Source: Bacillota bacterium (GTDB taxonomy: Bacteria > Bacillota > Clostridia > Lachnospirales > Lachnospiraceae). From it: a DNA stretch of 64,000 bases. The position numbers were made by a program, and so were the translations under genes. Below, piece after piece: positions 17,705 to 26,965 of the stretch. Numbering within the stretch: the first letter of the stretch is position 1; each line of letters begins with the position of its first letter. Below the pieces are notes generated by a model, which worked only from the letters and a program-made list of their open reading frames with translations, was not told the DNA's origin and did no database searches. The stretch is from positions 310,001 through 374,000 of the forward strand of contig JAEWIZ010000008.1 of the NCBI GenBank assembly GCA_023386815.1, given 5' to 3'.

Positions 17705-18637
17705 ATGGAGAACCAGGTAATGCCTAAGAAAAAGAAGAATAAGTTGAAACATTGGTTGCCTTTATATCTGATGGGCATACCAGGTATGGCTTATTTGCTA
17801 ATTAATAACTACTTACCGTTATACGGACTTCAAATAGCATTCAAAAAGTTTAATTTTCAAAAAGGAATATGGGACAGTAAATGGGTGGGGTTTGATAACT
17901 TTGAATATCTGTTTACCTCTGTACAAGCATTTCGTATTACGAGAAATACACTGTTATATAATTTAGTATTTATTCTATTGGGAATTGTCCTTGGTGTAAC
18001 CGTAGCAATTTTAATCAATGAAATAGTAGGAGATAGGATTAAGAAATTCTATCAAACCGTAATATTATTACCATACTTAATGTCAATGGTAATTATCGCA
18101 TATCTGGTATATGCTTACTTAAGCCCAAGTAACGGGTTACTCAATTCAGTTTTAAATATGTTTGGAATCGAAGATATCAATTGGTATGGTGAAACAAAGT
18201 ATTGGCCATTTATTCTGGTCTTCGTAAATCAATGGAAGAACATCGGCTTCGGTATGATCTTTTATCTGTCCTCTATTCTTGGAATCAGCAAGGATTATTA
18301 TGAGGCAGCACAGATTGACGGTGCAACCAAATGGCAGCAGATTAGAAAGATTACATTACCGTTATTAGCTCCCACAATGATTACCTTATTAATCATCAGT
18401 ATGGGTCAGATCTTCCGATCAGATTTTGGATTGTTCTATCAGATCCCGATGCATCAGGGACCTTTGATGCCGGTAACAGATACAATCGATACCTTTGTAT
18501 ACCGAAGCTTGATGCAAAAGCCCAATATGGCTATGTCCTCAGCAGCAGGTTTCTACCAGTCAATTGTTGGTTTTATATTAATTGTTACTGTAAATGCCAT
18601 TGTTCGTAAGAAGAGCAAGGAAAATGCAATGTTTTAG
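17705..18637 (+). CDS. LplB-type sugar ABC permease
   Basis: This 310-residue membrane protein begins with a Lys-rich stretch, then GMAYLLINNYLPLYGLQIAFKKF, the typical LplB N-terminal signature. It has six predicted helices and an EAA loop DYYEAAQIDGATKWQQIRKITLPLL. It would pair with the next permease to import a complex sugar delivered by the LplA-type lipoprotein. The ATG follows GGGAGTAGGATC. Separated from the next gene by 11 bases. Confidence 0.93.
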   Translation: MENQVMPKKKKNKLKHWLPLYLMGIPGMAYLLINNYLPLYGLQIAFKKFNFQKGIWDSKWVGFDNFEYLFTSVQAFRITRNTLLYNLVFILLGIVLGVTVAILINEIVGDRIKKFYQTVILLPYLMSMVIIAYLVYAYLSPSNGLLNSVLNMFGIEDINWYGETKYWPFILVFVNQWKNIGFGMIFYLSSILGISKDYYEAAQIDGATKWQQIRKITLPLLAPTMITLLIISMGQIFRSDFGLFYQIPMHQGPLMPVTDTIDTFVYRSLMQKPNMAMSSAAGFYQSIVGFILIVTVNAIVRKKSKENAMF

Positions 18638-18648
18638 GAGGGGATAAA

Positions 18649-19530
18649 ATGCATCAAAAGGATCAAAAATATTGGGAGTTCTCAGCCCATGTCATACTTA
18701 TCATCATGTCTTTCTTGGCTATCCTGCCTTTTATCCTGCTCTTAATAGCCTCATTTACGGATGATAAAACTGCATTGCTTCAAGGCTATTCTTACTTTCC
18801 GCAAAAATGGTCTTTGGCTGCCTACGAGTACATAATGAATGAATCAACAACCATCTTTCGTGCTTACGGCATCACAATAACCATAACGGTAATCGGTACC
18901 CTGGTGGGGATGCTAATTACTACGATGCTGGCATTTATGCTATCCAGAGAAGGGTTACCGGGCAGAAAAGTATTAAACTTTTTGTTGATATTTACCATGC
19001 TATTTAACGGTGGATTAGTTCCACAGTATATTCTCTACTCATCGACCTTACACATTAAGGATACCTTATTCGCCTTGATTGTTCCTAATCTGCTGATGAA
19101 TGCATTCAATGTCATTCTAGTAAAGAATTATTTTCAATACAGCTTGCCGGTGGAACTTTTTGAGGCGGCTAGAATTGATGGAGCAACAGAATTTACCGTA
19201 TTTAAAATTATTGCCCTTCCACTATCCAAACCAATTCTTGCAACCGTTGGAATGATGACCGCCATTAGCTATTGGAATGATTGGCAAAACGGTATGTACT
19301 ACTTAAATAATACGAAGCTTTATAGTATCCAAAGTATTCTGAATGCGATTAATAACAGTGTACAGTTTCTTGCCACCAATAGTGTTGAAGGTGTCCGAAT
19401 TGATGAGATTCCTTCCACCACTGTAAGAATGGCAATCTGCGTAGTTGGTGTAGTGCCAATTATCATTGCCTATCCCTTCTTCCAAAGATACTTTGTCAAG
19501 GGTATTACTATGGGAGCGGTTAAGGGTTAA
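18649..19530 (+). CDS. YtcP/LplC-type sugar ABC permease
   Basis: This 293-residue permease has six predicted helices, the cytoplasmic EAA loop ELFEAARIDGATEFTVFKIIALPLSKPIL and the closing QRYFVKGITMGAVKG common in YtcP proteins. RBS GGAGGGG sits 7 bases before the ATG. It is the last gene of the operon, followed by an intrinsic terminator at 19542. No glycoside hydrolase is encoded in this operon, unlike the two neighbouring transporter loci. Confidence 0.93.
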   Translation: MHQKDQKYWEFSAHVILIIMSFLAILPFILLLIASFTDDKTALLQGYSYFPQKWSLAAYEYIMNESTTIFRAYGITITITVIGTLVGMLITTMLAFMLSREGLPGRKVLNFLLIFTMLFNGGLVPQYILYSSTLHIKDTLFALIVPNLLMNAFNVILVKNYFQYSLPVELFEAARIDGATEFTVFKIIALPLSKPILATVGMMTAISYWNDWQNGMYYLNNTKLYSIQSILNAINNSVQFLATNSVEGVRIDEIPSTTVRMAICVVGVVPIIIAYPFFQRYFVKGITMGAVKG

Positions 19531-20023
19531 ACAAATAAATGAAAGCTGATTTAGATGCAAAACACTTCTAAGTCAGCTTTTTTTGTATGAATAGCCTTTA
19601 TAAGAAGCATCCGGGAGGGTGAAGCATTATTTGTGAAAATAGAACATTATACAAGGAAATAAGAGAACAAGTGATACAAAATGACAATAGTTGTTTTTGG
19701 ATGTATCATCTTTGTTGGATGTTTGTGTTAAAATAAATTATGATGATTACATAATTCCATATATATACTACAAAAAACCATTTATAATAGTATCTGTGAA
19801 TGCTACTATTATGGAAGTTCTTAAGGAACAATTTGGTGATTGTAAACTCAAAAATTGCTGTTGGTTTTGTATCCGTAAAGCAGTATTCTAAGCCGAATTG
19901 GTGTGTAACAAGGCAACGGTATCGTGTGGTGAAGGGGTTGCAGCAGTTGTAGAAAGTATTTGATGGATGATGTGGATTTGCAATTGCCGGAAGGAACATA
20001 AAATAAGAGGAGGAAATTAATCT
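19531..20023. other. Intergenic region
   Basis: This 493-bp AT-rich stretch begins with the terminator at 19542-19584. The rest should hold the promoter of the next operon. TAAAAT lies near 19729 with only a loose TTGTTG upstream at the wrong spacing, so I do not assign it. Short frames here look random. Confidence 0.6.
19542..19584 (+). terminator. Intrinsic terminator of the LplA-type operon
   Basis: AAAGCTGATTTAGA pairs with TCTAAGTCAGCTTT (one G:U) across an 11-base loop, running into TTTTTTT. Confidence 0.85.
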
Positions 20024-21352
20024 ATGAAGAAAAAGCTTTTAAGTATTGTTTTAAGTGTAGCAATGACAGCCGCATTAATGACGGGATGCAGTAAATCGGA
20101 GCCGAAGGATACAGAAAGTTCAGCTGTGGTGACCGAGAGCCAGCCTCAGGCAACACAAGCGGCAGAGACCACAGAACCTGCTTCTCAGGAAAAGGTAACT
20201 ATCTCCTATGGACTATGGGACACCAATCAAGCAAAACTAATTCAGAAGATAGCAGATTCCTTTGAAGAGGAGACCGGTATCCATGTTGATATTCAGGTAA
20301 ATGGCTGGTCTGATTACTGGACAGCGTTAGAAGCTGCTGCTACTGGCGGTTCTCTTCCAGATACCTTTTGGATGCATTCAAATAACATCTATTACTATGC
20401 AGCTAATGACCAACTCCTGGACTTAACCAGCTATATTGAAAAAAGCTCCGATATTGATTTGAAAAATTATCCGGAAGGATTAAACCAGATTTATAACCTA
20501 GATGGGAAACAGTATGCGATCCCGAAAGATTATGATACTATTGGCCTTTGGTATAATAAAACCATGTTTGATGCTGCTGGCGTAGCATATCCCGATGATA
20601 CCTGGACCTGGGATGATTTAAAGGCAGCTGCAAAAAAACTGACGAAACCGGATGGCTCACAGTACGGCTTCCTGGCAGCACTACATAGTCAGGAAGGTTA
20701 TTATAACTTTGTATATCAAAACGGCGGAACTATTGTAACTGCAGATAAAAAATCCGGTTATGATGATCCTAAGACGGTGGAAGCAATGGAATATTACTTC
20801 AACTTTGTAAGAGAAGGACTCTCTCCTGCAATTACAGATGATTCTGCCAGAGCAGAAGCTTTCCAAAATGGCTTATGCGCTATGGCACTCTTTGGTTCCT
20901 GGAATCTTTCCGGTTTTGCGGCTAATGATTACATCAAGAACAATTGCGATGTTGCAGTGTTACCTACTTCCAATAACGGCGGTAAGGCATCCATTTTCAA
21001 TGGTTTGGGCAATTGTATTGCAGCCAACACCAAACATCCTGAGGAATCCTGGAAATGGATTGACTACTTAAGCAATGAGGCAGGCCAGAAGAAACAGGCT
21101 GAGCTTGGTATCGCGATTTCTGCATTTAACGGCACTGCAGATGCTTGGACCGCTGCTTATCCGATGTTTAATGTAAAATCCTATCTGGATATGGTATCTT
21201 ATGCACAGATCAGACCTTACACGAATCAAACCAGTGCTTGGGAAGATAAAGCTTACGAGCTTTTAACTGATGTATACACCAACGGTGGAGATGTAGCTGG
21301 AGCATGTAAGAATGTTGCAAATATGATGAACGACGAAATTACGCAGGAATAA
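20024..21352 (+). CDS. Sugar ABC transporter lipoprotein binding protein (MsmE/RafE type)
   Basis: This 442-residue protein carries lipobox LMTGC with Cys22, a Glu/Thr/Gln-rich linker, then a family-1 solute-binding fold. Motifs include TISYGLWDTNQ, a DYDTIGLWYNKTMFDAAG segment typical of MsmE-like proteins and TWTWDDLKAAAKKL. A GAGGAGG site precedes the ATG. Two permeases and a GH36 alpha-galactosidase follow, so alpha-galactosides (raffinose, melibiose, stachyose or galactomannan-derived) are the likely ligands. That is an inference from context. Confidence 0.92.
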   Translation: MKKKLLSIVLSVAMTAALMTGCSKSEPKDTESSAVVTESQPQATQAAETTEPASQEKVTISYGLWDTNQAKLIQKIADSFEEETGIHVDIQVNGWSDYWTALEAAATGGSLPDTFWMHSNNIYYYAANDQLLDLTSYIEKSSDIDLKNYPEGLNQIYNLDGKQYAIPKDYDTIGLWYNKTMFDAAGVAYPDDTWTWDDLKAAAKKLTKPDGSQYGFLAALHSQEGYYNFVYQNGGTIVTADKKSGYDDPKTVEAMEYYFNFVREGLSPAITDDSARAEAFQNGLCAMALFGSWNLSGFAANDYIKNNCDVAVLPTSNNGGKASIFNGLGNCIAANTKHPEESWKWIDYLSNEAGQKKQAELGIAISAFNGTADAWTAAYPMFNVKSYLDMVSYAQIRPYTNQTSAWEDKAYELLTDVYTNGGDVAGACKNVANMMNDEITQE

Positions 21353-21455
21353 TAGCTTTCTTGACGGAAATACATAAGCCATAAGGTCGGCCGACAGCAT
21401 AGTGCCGAAAAACAATTCTGTTTTTTATAAGTTATTCTGATGATACAAATAGTAA

Positions 21456-21502
21456 GGGCTGTTACCCTATGTTAGATTTTATGATACATTGTGCAACAGC
21501 CC
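21456..21502 (+). other. Hairpin between binding-protein and permease genes
   Basis: GGGCTGTT and AACAGCCC form the base of a long hairpin, followed by GTTTTATTT. This is the third binding-protein gene in the window with a hairpin directly downstream; here it could work as a leaky terminator. Confidence 0.6.
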
Positions 21503-21613
21503 GTTTTATTTCTTTACAGCAGATGATAGAGCTTGCGTGGTACGGTGTAAAGAAAATTAATTATAATGTTTTATGATCGAATAAGTTATATGGTTTGGAA
21601 GGGGGAGGATAAA

Positions 21614-22525
21614 ATGTCTGAAAAGACAAAAAGAAAAATACCAAAAAATGTGCTGAATGAATGGAAATGGGCTTATATTATGATTGCTCCTACGATCCTT
21701 GGATTAGTTGTTTTGAACATTATTCCGATCATACAGACAATCTATTTAAGCTTCTTCAAAAGCGGTGCTTTTGGTAAGGGGAACATTTATGTGGGCTTGA
21801 AGAATTATGAAAAAATGTTTTCTGATATTCAAACCTGGTACGCGGTAAGAAATACCCTTATGTATACATTGATTGTTGTTCCATTAACAATTGCAATTGC
21901 ACTAATTGTTGCTGTAGCGCTAAACAAAAGGATTCGAGGCAAAGGTCTTTATAGAACCATTTATTTTATTCCCATGGTGGCCGCTCCGGCAGCGATTACT
22001 ATGGTTTGGAACTGGCTGTATAACTACAATTTTGGCTTTATTAATCATAGCCTTACAAGCCTTGGTTTGAGTGGAGTCAAATGGACAGAAAACCCTGATA
22101 TTGCAATATACTCAATTGCGGTAATTGGTATCTGGAGTTCCATTGGTTATTGCATGGTTATTCTGCTGGCAGGTTTGCAGGAGATCCCGAAGGATTTTTA
22201 CGAGGCCAGTGATATCGACGGGGCAAACGGTTTTGTACAGTTCTATAAAATTACACTCCCACTGGTATCGCCCACCCTGTTTTTTGTAGCAGTTACCAGT
22301 ATCATAACTGCCTTACAGGTTTTTGATGTTATCTATATGATGATTGATGTTGCTAATCCGGCATATAACAGCACCGTTTCTCTGGTTTATTTATTCTATA
22401 ATAATTCCTTCAAGTATACGAATAAAGGCTATGGATCAGCAATTGTTGTATTACTTTTGGTGATTATTATGATTATTACGGTTATACAAATGAAAGCTCA
22501 GAAAAAGTGGGTTAAGTATATGTGA
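21614..22525 (+). CDS. Sugar ABC permease (MsmF/RafF type)
   Basis: The ATG at 21614 follows GGGGGAGGAT and is preferred over the in-frame ATG at 21566. The 303-residue product has six predicted helices and an EAA loop DFYEASDIDGANGFVQFYKITLPLVSPTL. The C-terminus is basic. It belongs with the MalF-type half of a binding-protein transporter and pairs with the next gene. Confidence 0.92.
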   Translation: MSEKTKRKIPKNVLNEWKWAYIMIAPTILGLVVLNIIPIIQTIYLSFFKSGAFGKGNIYVGLKNYEKMFSDIQTWYAVRNTLMYTLIVVPLTIAIALIVAVALNKRIRGKGLYRTIYFIPMVAAPAAITMVWNWLYNYNFGFINHSLTSLGLSGVKWTENPDIAIYSIAVIGIWSSIGYCMVILLAGLQEIPKDFYEASDIDGANGFVQFYKITLPLVSPTLFFVAVTSIITALQVFDVIYMMIDVANPAYNSTVSLVYLFYNNSFKYTNKGYGSAIVVLLLVIIMIITVIQMKAQKKWVKYM

Positions 22526-22567
22526 CCTGAGCTTATCATTAAAAGGCGGGAGTTGGAGCAGAAAAAT

Positions 22568-22582
22568 GACCGTATAACGGTC
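22568..22582 (+). other. Small hairpin just upstream of a ribosome site
   Basis: GACCGT-ATA-ACGGTC is a perfect 6-bp stem ending 4 bases before the GGAGG of the next permease gene. It may tune translation; weak evidence. Confidence 0.35.
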
Positions 22583-22599
22583 TCATGGAGGCTATTATT

Positions 22600-23430
22600 A
22601 TGAAAAATAAGAAATCCGTTCAATATATATTGTTACATCTAATCCTGATTCTGGGTGCAGTAATTATGGTATTTCCCTTTTTATGGATGGTATTAACCTC
22701 CTTAAAAACAGTAACAGAATCCACTTCGATGAATCCATACGTTATATTTCCACATTCTTTACGATGGGAAAATTTCGTTGAAGTATGGAAGAATAATGAT
22801 TTTATCAGGCTGTATATGAATACCTTTTTGATGATTGTATTAAGAGTATTATGTGCCGTGTTTTTTTCGGCAATGGCGGCCTATGCCTTTGCCAGATTAA
22901 CCTTTCCGGGGAAGGATTTTTTATTCGGGCTGGTTCTGTTTCAAATGATGGTACCGGTTCAAATTTTTATTATTCCACAATACTTAATGATTGATTATCT
23001 AAATATGCAGAATACAATTTTTGCTCTTTTGTTTCCGGGGCTAGTCAGTGCCTTTGGTACTTTTCTATTAAGACAGTTTTTTATGGGGCAGCCAAAGGAA
23101 CTAGAGGAATCTGCGAGACTGGACGGCTGTAATATTTGGAAGACATTTTGGAATATCATGCTTCCATTAACGAAATCCGGCTTGGTTGCCTTATCCATCT
23201 TTACCGCACTTTTTGCCTTTAAGGATTTAATGTGGCCTTTGATTGTCAATACCAAAACAAATGCAGCCACCTTGTCCTCCGCGCTGGCGAAGATTCAAAG
23301 CGCATATTCTGTGAATTATCCGGAGCTGATGGCGGCATCCGTACTGGCAATCTGGCCGATGCTGCTGATCTATATACTGTTCCAAAAGCAGTTTATCGAA
23401 GGTATTGCCACAAGTGGGGGTAAATTGTAG
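22600..23430 (+). CDS. Sugar ABC permease (MsmG/RafG type)
   Basis: The ATG at 22600 lies 8 bases after GGAGG and is preferred over the ATG at 22585, which overlaps that site. The 276-residue protein has six predicted helices. Its EAA-type loop reads ELEESARLDGCNIWKTFWNIMLPLTKSGL, in which the usual EAAxxDG appears as ESARLDG. The end is KQFIEGIATSGGKL. It completes the alpha-galactoside transporter; an ATPase is not encoded here. Confidence 0.92.
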   Translation: MKNKKSVQYILLHLILILGAVIMVFPFLWMVLTSLKTVTESTSMNPYVIFPHSLRWENFVEVWKNNDFIRLYMNTFLMIVLRVLCAVFFSAMAAYAFARLTFPGKDFLFGLVLFQMMVPVQIFIIPQYLMIDYLNMQNTIFALLFPGLVSAFGTFLLRQFFMGQPKELEESARLDGCNIWKTFWNIMLPLTKSGLVALSIFTALFAFKDLMWPLIVNTKTNAATLSSALAKIQSAYSVNYPELMAASVLAIWPMLLIYILFQKQFIEGIATSGGKL

Positions 23431-23473
23431 GACAGTGAATAAACGAATGAAAGCAGATCAGGAGGAAGCATAA

Positions 23474-25672
23474 TTGGCTATTAAATTTATAGAACAAAAC
23501 AGTACTTTCATTTTATTAACAGAAAATTCATCTTATCACATCAAAATCGGACCATATAATACCTTACTGCACCTCTATTACGGGTGTAAAGTGGAGAGTA
23601 ATCTGGATTATCTGATTCAAATGAAGGAAAGAAGCTTTTGTGGAAATCCCAATGAAGCGGGTCTTGACCGCAGCTTTTCTTTGGATACCCAGCTTCAGGA
23701 ATATTCAACCTTTGGTACAGGAGATTTTCGTGTGTCCTGTCTCGAGGTTATCAATGCGGATGGAAGCAGTGCAGTGGATTTACGCTATGTGTCTCATCAG
23801 ATTTATGAGGGGAAGTACTCCTTGGATAAGCTTCCGGCGATTTATCAGACAGAAGAAACACCGATGCAGACCCTGATCATCACCTGTCGGGATCAGGTCA
23901 CTAAGGTGGAGGTAGACCTGTATTATAGTGTTGTTGAGAAATACGATATGATAACCCGTGCAGCTGTAATTCGAAATCAGGGTAGTGAACCCATTGAACT
24001 TACCAAGGCAATGTCGGCTTGCTTCGATTACTCTGACCAGCACTATGATATGATCCATTTTTATGGAAAGCATAGTATGGAGCGGGAATATGAAAGGGTG
24101 AGACTGGGACATGCAAGATTATCCATTGAAAGCATGCGAGGTACCAGCAGCCTTCAGCATAACCCTTTTGTAATTTTAGCTGATCAACATGCGACAGAGA
24201 CGATGGGCGAATGCTATGGCTTTTCTCTGTTATACAGCGGCAATTTTCTGTTTCAGGCAGAGGTTGACCAGATTGGGCAGACAAGGGTTGCTATGGGGAT
24301 TAATCCTGGCTTTTTCCGCTACGAGGTGAAGCCGGGTGAGGTCTTTGTAACACCTGAGATTGCAGTAAGTTACTCTGGCGAAGGCCTGGAACGAATATCT
24401 CAAAATTATCACAAGCTGTATCGGAACAATCTTTGTAGAGGACGGTATAAGAACGTAAGAAGGCCGATCCTAATTAACAATTGGGAGGCTACCTACTTTG
24501 ATTTTAATGCAAAGAAGCTAGTACAAATTGCTGAGAAATCTTCACAGCTAGGGATTGAGATGCTGGTGATGGATGATGGCTGGTTTGGAAAGCGAGATAA
24601 TGATTTGTCAAGCCTTGGTGACTGGGTGGCAAATACAACAAAGCTTGGAGCGAGTCTGAAGGAATTAACTGACCGGGTTAATGGGGCAGGATGTAAGTTT
24701 GGAATATGGATTGAACCTGAGATGGTCAGTGAGGATAGCGAACTCTACCGCAATCATCCGGATTGGTGTTTTCAGATACCCGGCAGACCGGTGACCAGAA
24801 GCCGTTATCAACTAGTATTAGATTTAACAAGAATAGACGTCAGAAACTATATCTATCATTCCATTTCAGAGATTATCAACAGCTCCAATGTGGAATATAT
24901 CAAATGGGATTTTAATCGAGGTATTGTCGAAGCCTGGTCTGCCTGGAAAGAGGCGAGGCACCAGGGTCAGGTCTTCCACGATTATATTTTAGGCTTGTAT
25001 GAGTTGTTAGAACGGCTGACGAGTGATTATCCTCACGTACTTTTTGAAGGATGCTCCAGTGGAGGAGGCCGCTTTGACGCTGGTATGCTTTATTATGTTT
25101 CACAGATTTGGTGTTCTGATAATACCGATGCTTATGATCGCTTAAAAATTCAATATGGGACGTCCTTTGGTTATCCGATCTGTACGGTTGGAAGCCATGT
25201 GTCTGCGGTACCCAATCACCAAACGGGACGATGGACACCTTTGCACACCAGAGGGGCAGTTGCGATGGCAGGAACCTTTGGATATGAAATGGATGTGAGT
25301 AAGCTTTCACCGGAAGAGAAAACGGAGATTAAAGAGCAGATTGAGGTTTATAAAAGAAATTATGAGTTGATTAACACAGGAGATTATTATAGACTTACCA
25401 GCCCTTATGAAAATGAAGATTTTACATCCTGGCAGATGGTATCCGAGGATAAATCAAAGAGTATGGTCACGGTGGTATTTCATCAAAGTCATGGCAACTC
25501 CAATTTCCATAAGGTTCGGCTTCGTGGACTGGAAGAGAAGGCTTTTTATCGGATAAAAGGGAATGATACAATATACTCAGGAAGTGCCTTAATGAATGCG
25601 GGTATGATTCTTACAATACCTTGGGGTGATTATCAAGCCTTTCAGTACGAGATTAGCAGGTGTGAGTCTTAG
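23474..25672 (+). CDS. GH36 alpha-galactosidase
   Basis: This 732-residue protein is the normal length for bacterial GH36 enzymes (AgaA/RafA). The N-terminal beta-supersandwich covers about 1-330. The TIM barrel contains NNWEATYFDF, MDDGWFGKRD near 366-375, IWIEPEMVS, nucleophile Asp479 in YIKWDFNR and acid/base Asp535 in CSSGGGRFD. It removes alpha-1,6-linked galactose. No signal peptide, so it works on imported sugars. The start is TTG at 23474 with GGAGG 8 bases upstream; no ATG fits. It closes the transporter operon and is followed by a perfect hairpin. Confidence 0.95.
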   Translation: MAIKFIEQNSTFILLTENSSYHIKIGPYNTLLHLYYGCKVESNLDYLIQMKERSFCGNPNEAGLDRSFSLDTQLQEYSTFGTGDFRVSCLEVINADGSSAVDLRYVSHQIYEGKYSLDKLPAIYQTEETPMQTLIITCRDQVTKVEVDLYYSVVEKYDMITRAAVIRNQGSEPIELTKAMSACFDYSDQHYDMIHFYGKHSMEREYERVRLGHARLSIESMRGTSSLQHNPFVILADQHATETMGECYGFSLLYSGNFLFQAEVDQIGQTRVAMGINPGFFRYEVKPGEVFVTPEIAVSYSGEGLERISQNYHKLYRNNLCRGRYKNVRRPILINNWEATYFDFNAKKLVQIAEKSSQLGIEMLVMDDGWFGKRDNDLSSLGDWVANTTKLGASLKELTDRVNGAGCKFGIWIEPEMVSEDSELYRNHPDWCFQIPGRPVTRSRYQLVLDLTRIDVRNYIYHSISEIINSSNVEYIKWDFNRGIVEAWSAWKEARHQGQVFHDYILGLYELLERLTSDYPHVLFEGCSSGGGRFDAGMLYYVSQIWCSDNTDAYDRLKIQYGTSFGYPICTVGSHVSAVPNHQTGRWTPLHTRGAVAMAGTFGYEMDVSKLSPEEKTEIKEQIEVYKRNYELINTGDYYRLTSPYENEDFTSWQMVSEDKSKSMVTVVFHQSHGNSNFHKVRLRGLEEKAFYRIKGNDTIYSGSALMNAGMILTIPWGDYQAFQYEISRCES

Positions 25673-25729
25673 GTAGTATCTAGTAGAACTGTAGCGGTAA
25701 TATAGCACAGATATAGTGGTAATATAGCT

Positions 25730-25776
25730 GCAGCTCCCAAAATAGCAGGTAAATCTGAATTTTGGGAGCTGCTTTT
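25730..25776. terminator. Terminator between convergent genes
   Basis: GCAGCTCCCAAAAT and ATTTTGGGAGCTGC form a perfect 14-bp stem with a 15-base loop. TTTT follows on the plus strand. It ends the galactosidase operon. Confidence 0.85.
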
Positions 25777-25778
25777 CC

Positions 25779-26669
25779 TCATGCTTTTTTTGAGGATAAG
25801 GTAATTAAATTATCGATTGAATTCCGGAAGCTGGTGGGATTAATACCATATACTTTTTTAAAGGACTTAGAAAAATTCAGTGCATCATCATAACCAACCT
25901 GAGTTGCTATTTCGTTGATTGGAAGATTCGTATTCTTTAACAGCAGGCCGGCTTGGTTCATGCGATAATTAAGAATGTATTCATGGGGTGACATATTAAG
26001 AACACTTTTAAAGCAATTGGTTAAGTAGGAACGATTGATACCAATATAATGGGCAATATTTTGTACCTTAATATTTTTCTGATAATTATGCTCGATATAT
26101 TCCAGAGTATGGTCTACATAGACCTGGTAGGAATAATCATGAACTTCATCCTTGTTCTCCTGGCTTTGCTGATCCTGAATTAGTGAAGAGACAAACTGGT
26201 ATAAATAACCCTCCCTCGCAAGATCATTTGCATAGGTTAACTGGCTAGAATTCAGCATGCTATTTACATAGTTAACAAAGGGTTCTACATTTTTAATATG
26301 TACGACATGATGATCCATCGAAAAGTGAGCGTGTTTCAGAGCTGATTCCGCTTTAATGCCATTGAAACCTACCCAGATATAAGTCCATGGATCCTCAACA
26401 CTGGCTTCATAATAGGTGGATACGCCCGGATAAATCAGGAAAGCAGTATTTGAGCCGATTTCATAGGTTTTACTGCCAACCTTATAGGTACCCTTTCCAC
26501 TAAGCACAATATGAAGTAAATATTCTGTTCGGATGGTCGGACCATAAAAGTGGCCAGAGGAACAGATCTCTGAGCCACAATAGCATAGATACAGATCCAA
26601 AGAAGCTTTTTTTAAATATTCAAGGCATTTGTAGCGGGCAGAATTAGTATAAGTTACTTCAGCTGGCAT
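25779..26669 (-). CDS. AraC-family regulator with cupin-like N-terminal domain
   Basis: I start at the ATG at 26669, 10 bases after AAAGG; a GTG three codons earlier (26678) is too close to that site. The 296-residue protein has an AraC-type sugar-binding N-terminus (GKGTYKVGSKTYEIGSNTAFLIYPGVSTYYEA) and two C-terminal helix-turn-helix units (NIAHYIGINRSYLTNCFK and IATQVGYDDALNFSKSFKK). This build is that of MsmR/RafR-type activators. Facing the alpha-galactosidase operon, it is the likely regulator of it. Confidence 0.9.
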   Translation of the reverse strand: MPAEVTYTNSARYKCLEYLKKASLDLYLCYCGSEICSSGHFYGPTIRTEYLLHIVLSGKGTYKVGSKTYEIGSNTAFLIYPGVSTYYEASVEDPWTYIWVGFNGIKAESALKHAHFSMDHHVVHIKNVEPFVNYVNSMLNSSQLTYANDLAREGYLYQFVSSLIQDQQSQENKDEVHDYSYQVYVDHTLEYIEHNYQKNIKVQNIAHYIGINRSYLTNCFKSVLNMSPHEYILNYRMNQAGLLLKNTNLPINEIATQVGYDDALNFSKSFKKVYGINPTSFRNSIDNLITLSSKKA

Positions 26670-26965
26670 AGATAACACACCTTTCTATATGGTAGGATAA
26701 TTACACTTAATATGTATATTTTACCAAAAGATGAGAGCCTTGTCCATGTTACGAAGTTATATATTACGGTGGTTATGAGAGTTTCAAGTAACAGTTATGT
26801 AAAGCCCCTTTAAAACCGGGTATAATTCTGATATACTAAAGAAGATATTACCCTATTTAAAGAAAATAATCGATTTCAATATGTGGTTCAAACCTTTATA
26901 ATAATGAAGGGGGAATTCGAGCATTCCATATTCCGATGAAGACATAGTGAAAAAGGAGAATGAAC
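26670..26965. other. Intergenic region between divergent regulator genes
   Basis: About 296 bp, AT-rich. It should hold promoters for both the minus-strand AraC gene and the plus-strand response regulator. TATAAT is present at 26821-26826 without a good -35. No gene seen. Confidence 0.5.

Noticed and set aside
19691..19891. 66-codon frame before the alpha-galactoside transporter
   Set aside because: AT-rich random-looking sequence, no ribosome site, no domain.
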